Shown: piece after piece, positions 61,631-64,000 of the stretch | How the letters are laid out: each line of letters begins with the position of its first letter | Position numbering within the stretch: position 1 is the first letter of the stretch | Origin: DAIPXZ01 sp036782995 | GTDB lineage: Bacteria > Bacillota > Clostridia > Saccharofermentanales > Saccharofermentanaceae | Direction of reading: 5' to 3' | DNA length: 64,000 bases | Assembly: GCA_036782995.1 (NCBI GenBank) | Contig: DAIPXZ010000005.1 | Coordinates: 1-64,000, forward strand | Position numbers and translations under genes: made by a program | The notes under the pieces: model-generated | Seen by the model: the letters and a program-made list of their open reading frames with translations, nothing else | Database searches by the model: none | What the model was told of the DNA's origin: nothing

Positions 61631-62020
61631 TTAATTACAATCCTTGCAAGTACCATAAATTACGGATTTCTCGGCACTGATAGTGAATTTAGAATCGTTT
61701 TCCGCATTTTCAATCAAACTTTTCGCATTTTGCTGATTCATGTGAAATGATTTCCCGCATTTAATACAAGTATAATGAATACATGAACGGCAATCCTCTG
61801 AAAACAAGCAACGATAGTATTTGTCCCGCATTCCATCTCTTAAAACGCTAGTAATCATCCCGTCCTTTTCAAGAACGCTTAAATTCCGGTAAACGGAGCT
61901 GATACAAATGCTTTCGTCCTTAAGATGTTCTGCAATCTCTTTTGCAGAAAACTGTTGATCGGGATGTTCACTCAGAAATGTCATCAGCATTCGTCGCTGT
62001 GACGTCATATATTTTGCCAT
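61631..62020 (-). CDS. zur: Fur family regulator, probably zinc-responsive (Zur)
   Basis: 129 residues: winged helix (QRRMLMTFLSEHPDQQFSAKEIAEHL), the SSVYRNLSVLEKDG recognition helix, and a C-terminal domain whose two CxxC pairs (CIKC and CKDC) bind structural zinc. Assignment to Zur rests on its being first in an operon with znuACB and on two palindromes around its promoter. GGAGG lies close before the ATG at 62020. Confidence 0.85.
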   Translation of the reverse strand: MAKYMTSQRRMLMTFLSEHPDQQFSAKEIAEHLKDESICISSVYRNLSVLEKDGMITSVLRDGMRDKYYRCLFSEDCRSCIHYTCIKCGKSFHMNQQNAKSLIENAENDSKFTISAEKSVIYGTCKDCN

Positions 62021-62033
62021 GATGCCTCCGAAA

Positions 62034-62050
62034 TTGCGATTAATTCGCAA
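62034..62050 (-). promoter_or_regulatory. proximal operator of the zinc operon
   Basis: TTGCGATTAATTCGCAA: perfect 6-base arms (TTGCGA/TCGCAA) around 5 bases, placed between the -10 element and the ribosome site of zur. Confidence 0.6.
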
Positions 62051-62052
62051 AT

Positions 62053-62082
62053 ATCATAGCACTAATTTCTATGTTGTGACAA
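62053..62082 (-). promoter_or_regulatory. sigma-A promoter of the zinc operon
   Basis: Minus strand TTGTCA (62082-62077), 18-base spacer, TATGAT (62058-62053). Flanked on each side by a copy of the TTGCrA-N5-TCGCAA palindrome. Confidence 0.6.
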
Positions 62083-62088
62083 TAAAAA

Positions 62089-62105
62089 TTGCAAATAAAT
62101 CGCAA
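62089..62105 (-). promoter_or_regulatory. distal operator of the zinc operon
   Basis: TTGCAAATAAATCGCAA matches the proximal palindrome at 62034 with the same 6-5-6 layout and one arm substitution. It lies just upstream of the -35 element. Confidence 0.55.
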
Positions 62106-62124
62106 TTTGCACAAACACACCAAG

Positions 62125-62164
62125 AATAAATAACAACAACACGGAATAATAGCCATGTTGTTGT
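62125..62164 (-). terminator. terminator after the glycerophosphodiesterase gene
   Basis: ACAACAACACGG (62133-62144) pairs with CCATGTTGTTGT (62153-62164) with one mismatch. On the minus strand it is followed by TTATTTATT. Confidence 0.65.
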
Positions 62165-62180
62165 AAAATTATCCGATATA

Positions 62181-62894
62181 TCATTCGAGAATATTTGTTG
62201 TAATGTAATCGACTCCATATGAGATTAATTTATGGGCAGAACGTTTATCGTCCACAGTCCACGCATTGATTTTGATTCCCTTTAAATGAAGGGATAGAAC
62301 CTTTCGGCGGGTGAGCGCCTTGTGCTTTATATCAATGTCAAAATGATATTGCTGTAATTTTGGAACGATATCTGGAGAGATATCCTTGCAAAGATATTGA
62401 ATCGAAGCTTCTGGAAGAATAGAACGAATGGTCACAAGATTCTCCCAACTGAATGAAATAAACGTAGTATGTTCCAGATAGTTTTCCTTGGCAATTACTT
62501 CGATTATACCGACGATGCTTTCTTTGGTCATCTGATTTTTCAGTTCTAAGATGGCCTGCTTTTCGTATGTACGAAGTATTTGTATATATTCATAGAGTTC
62601 GGGAATTCGCAAATCTGAACGAATACCAAAAGTATTCATTAATTGTAATTCTTTAATCTCTGACAAAGTGCATTTTTCTATGGAAATATCGTGGGGAAGA
62701 GCTCCGTTTGTTGAATCATCATGATAGATTACGTAATATCCGTCACTTGTTACATGCACATCGGTTTCAACGCCGTAATAAGAACGATTACATGCCGCAA
62801 TAAAGGCTGCCGCTGTATTCTCTTTCTCGATGCCACTTAAACCGCGATGGGCAATCATTTTTGATTTAGCATTCATCACGCGAATCGTATTCAT
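62181..62894 (-). CDS. glycerophosphodiester phosphodiesterase
   Basis: Cleaves glycerophosphodiesters to glycerol 3-phosphate and an alcohol. It has 237 residues with a TIM barrel. The catalytic AHRGLSGIEKENT, the metal ligands in ETDVHVTSDGYYVIYHDD and the C-terminal INAWTVDD are all present. No signal peptide, so it is cytoplasmic. The ATG at 62894 with GGAG upstream is preferred to the one at 62906. It is a single gene ahead of a terminator. Confidence 0.9.
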   Translation of the reverse strand: MNTIRVMNAKSKMIAHRGLSGIEKENTAAAFIAACNRSYYGVETDVHVTSDGYYVIYHDDSTNGALPHDISIEKCTLSEIKELQLMNTFGIRSDLRIPELYEYIQILRTYEKQAILELKNQMTKESIVGIIEVIAKENYLEHTTFISFSWENLVTIRSILPEASIQYLCKDISPDIVPKLQQYHFDIDIKHKALTRRKVLSLHLKGIKINAWTVDDKRSAHKLISYGVDYITTNILE

Positions 62895-62973
62895 GTGCCG
62901 CTCCATAAAATAGAAATTAAAAAAAAATGCAACTTGCGCTGCATCCTAATCTTAATTGTTTTGAAAATAACAA

Positions 62974-63171
62974 TCAAGCACCCCAAACATTACCGTTTTT
63001 GTCAGTAAATTTGCCCATGCAAACCATAATGAAGTCTACGAGCCAGCCGATACCAAAAACGCCACCGGTAAGAAGCCAGATAACGCCTGTTCCGATCTTT
63101 CCAGATAGGAAACGGTGTACTCCTAAAACTCCGAGAAACCAGGTAATCAAGATTGCAGGTAATTTTGCCAT
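62974..63171 (-). CDS. TM2 domain protein
   Basis: 65 residues, two membrane helices joined by a short turn, with the TM2 pattern GVHRFLSGKIGTGVIWLLTGG and a DF pair (GWLVDFIM). The domain is widespread and its function is not established. GGGAGAA precedes the ATG. Confidence 0.85.
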   Translation of the reverse strand: MAKLPAILITWFLGVLGVHRFLSGKIGTGVIWLLTGGVFGIGWLVDFIMVCMGKFTDKNGNVWGA

Positions 63172-63441
63172 GATAAATTCTCCCTTCCTTGCATGTGAAA
63201 TATTTGAAATGAATCATTTCAACGTGATTATTTTATCATATTGATATCTTTAATTACAACGAAAGAACGAAATATTTTGGAATATGATGTGAAATTTTGT
63301 TGGAATTGCCCATTGAGATGCAATATTCTATTAGCTTAATTTGAAAGACAATGAATATGCAATTCGTGAATTAATGCTTCTATCTTTTTACGAATCGATG
63401 TAAAATAGGCATCTAGGACTTTTTCGCTTAAGGAGATTCAA

Positions 63442-64000
63442 ATGAACGTACAGGAATGGAAAGAACAGATTGCAGGGAAGAAGGTCGCCGTTTTTGGTAT
63501 CGGCATCTCGAATAAACCACTCGTACCTTTTCTTATCAAATGTGGAGCTGATGTCACCGTTTTTGACCAAACAATGCCAACAGATCCATCACTTGCAAAA
63601 TATATGACCATGTTAGATGAACAAAATTTGCATGTTACATGGTCGCTCGGACCGAATTACGAAAAACCACTTTTTTCCGAAAAGTTTGACTATGTATTTC
63701 GATCTCCAAAAACAAAAAAAGAGAACCCTGCTTTTGTTGCCCAGACGGAAAAAGGTGCAATTCTGACTTCAGAAATGGAAACATTCCTTGAAATCTGCCC
63801 AGCAAAGGTCTTTGGCATTACGGGAAGCAGTGGAAAAACAACAACATCAACACTTGTTTCTCTATTTTTGCAAGAAGCGGGTTACCGTACTTATTTAGGC
63901 GGCAATATTGGAACACCTTTATTGGATAAGGTCGATGAGATGACGGAACGCGATATGGTTGTTGTTGAATTGTCTTCATTCCAATTGCGTGGTGCCGAGA
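63442..64000 (+). CDS. murD: UDP-N-acetylmuramoylalanine-D-glutamate ligase MurD (5' part)
   Basis: Adds D-glutamate to UDP-MurNAc-L-Ala in the cytoplasmic stage of peptidoglycan synthesis. Only the first 186 codons lie in the window; the gene runs off the right edge. Seen: an N-terminal Rossmann-like domain (VAVFGIGISN), the ATP-binding ITGSSGKTTT, then GGNIGTPLL and ELSSFQL, which single out MurD among Mur ligases. AAGGAG precedes the ATG, with a TAAAAT -10 at 63401-63406. Confidence 0.93.
   Translation, partial: MNVQEWKEQIAGKKVAVFGIGISNKPLVPFLIKCGADVTVFDQTMPTDPSLAKYMTMLDEQNLHVTWSLGPNYEKPLFSEKFDYVFRSPKTKKENPAFVAQTEKGAILTSEMETFLEICPAKVFGITGSSGKTTTSTLVSLFLQEAGYRTYLGGNIGTPLLDKVDEMTERDMVVVELSSFQLRGAE

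Noticed and set aside
1..64000. CRISPR arrays, insertion sequences, prophage, rRNA
   Set aside because: No regularly spaced repeats, transposase or integrase motifs, or rRNA-like sequence were seen anywhere in the window.

Overview
The window reads as chromosome from a low-GC anaerobic Firmicute, most likely class Clostridia. The pointers are a three-subunit NADH-linked [FeFe] hydrogenase, diaminopimelate dehydrogenase, Asp23/AmaP/DUF2273 genes, a TIGR00282/YmdB-type phosphoesterase, RNase Y, a PgpH c-di-AMP phosphodiesterase, an LCP cell-wall ligase, strong AGGAG ribosome sites, and frequent TTG/GTG starts with 4-base ATGA overlaps. I cannot name the genus. About 62 protein genes and one tRNA are supported. 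I see no rRNA, insertion sequence, prophage or CRISPR array. Coding density is high and most genes are housekeeping.

Layout. 1-3.8 kb: galE facing argG-argH, with a shared terminator. 4-15 kb: a class IV aminotransferase, htpG, single-chain purL, rsmA, a ZapA-like gene, a U32 peptidase and dut. 15-21 kb: corA, a degenerate alpha/beta hydrolase, tsaD, smpB, a UDP-glucose dehydrogenase homologue lacking its catalytic cysteine, and vanZ. 21-25 kb: a DUF3048 lipoprotein divergent from an LCP gene, which is followed 4 bases later by a membrane-anchored PP2C-like pseudophosphatase. 25-27 kb: aspartate kinase and a YqeG-type phosphatase. 27-37 kb: one long run efp-asp23-amaP-DUF2273-nusB-xseA-xseB-ispA-dxs, then nadK-argR-recN. 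37-42 kb: an RluA-type pseudouridine synthase divergent from the hydrogenase operon. 42-53 kb: rny, then ymdB-lspA-rluD-two DUF881 genes-phoH-pgpH-ybeY-era-recO. 53-57 kb: a nuclease-helicase fusion convergent with recO, then ddh and tRNA-Leu(CAG). 57-62 kb: mntP facing a zinc-import operon (Fur-family regulator, small Cys/His-rich membrane protein, znuA, znuC, znuB, CC-motif lipoprotein). 62-64 kb: a glycerophosphodiesterase, a TM2 protein and the start of murD.

Themes. Several genes serve the envelope: LCP, ddh, murD, lspA, ispA/dxs for lipid carrier, DUF3048, VanZ. Three proteins in or near this theme keep a fold but have lost the residues that define catalysis: the hydrolase at 16152, the dehydrogenase at 18824 and the PP2C-like protein at 23303. 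These substitutions are read directly from the sequence; their functional meaning is inferred. The best candidates for something undescribed are the LCP/pseudophosphatase pair, the two accessory proteins of the zinc operon, and an apparent AUC start on RNase Y. Arginine genes at 1.2-3.8 kb and argR at 34.6 kb are probably linked by an ARG-box-like site in front of argG.
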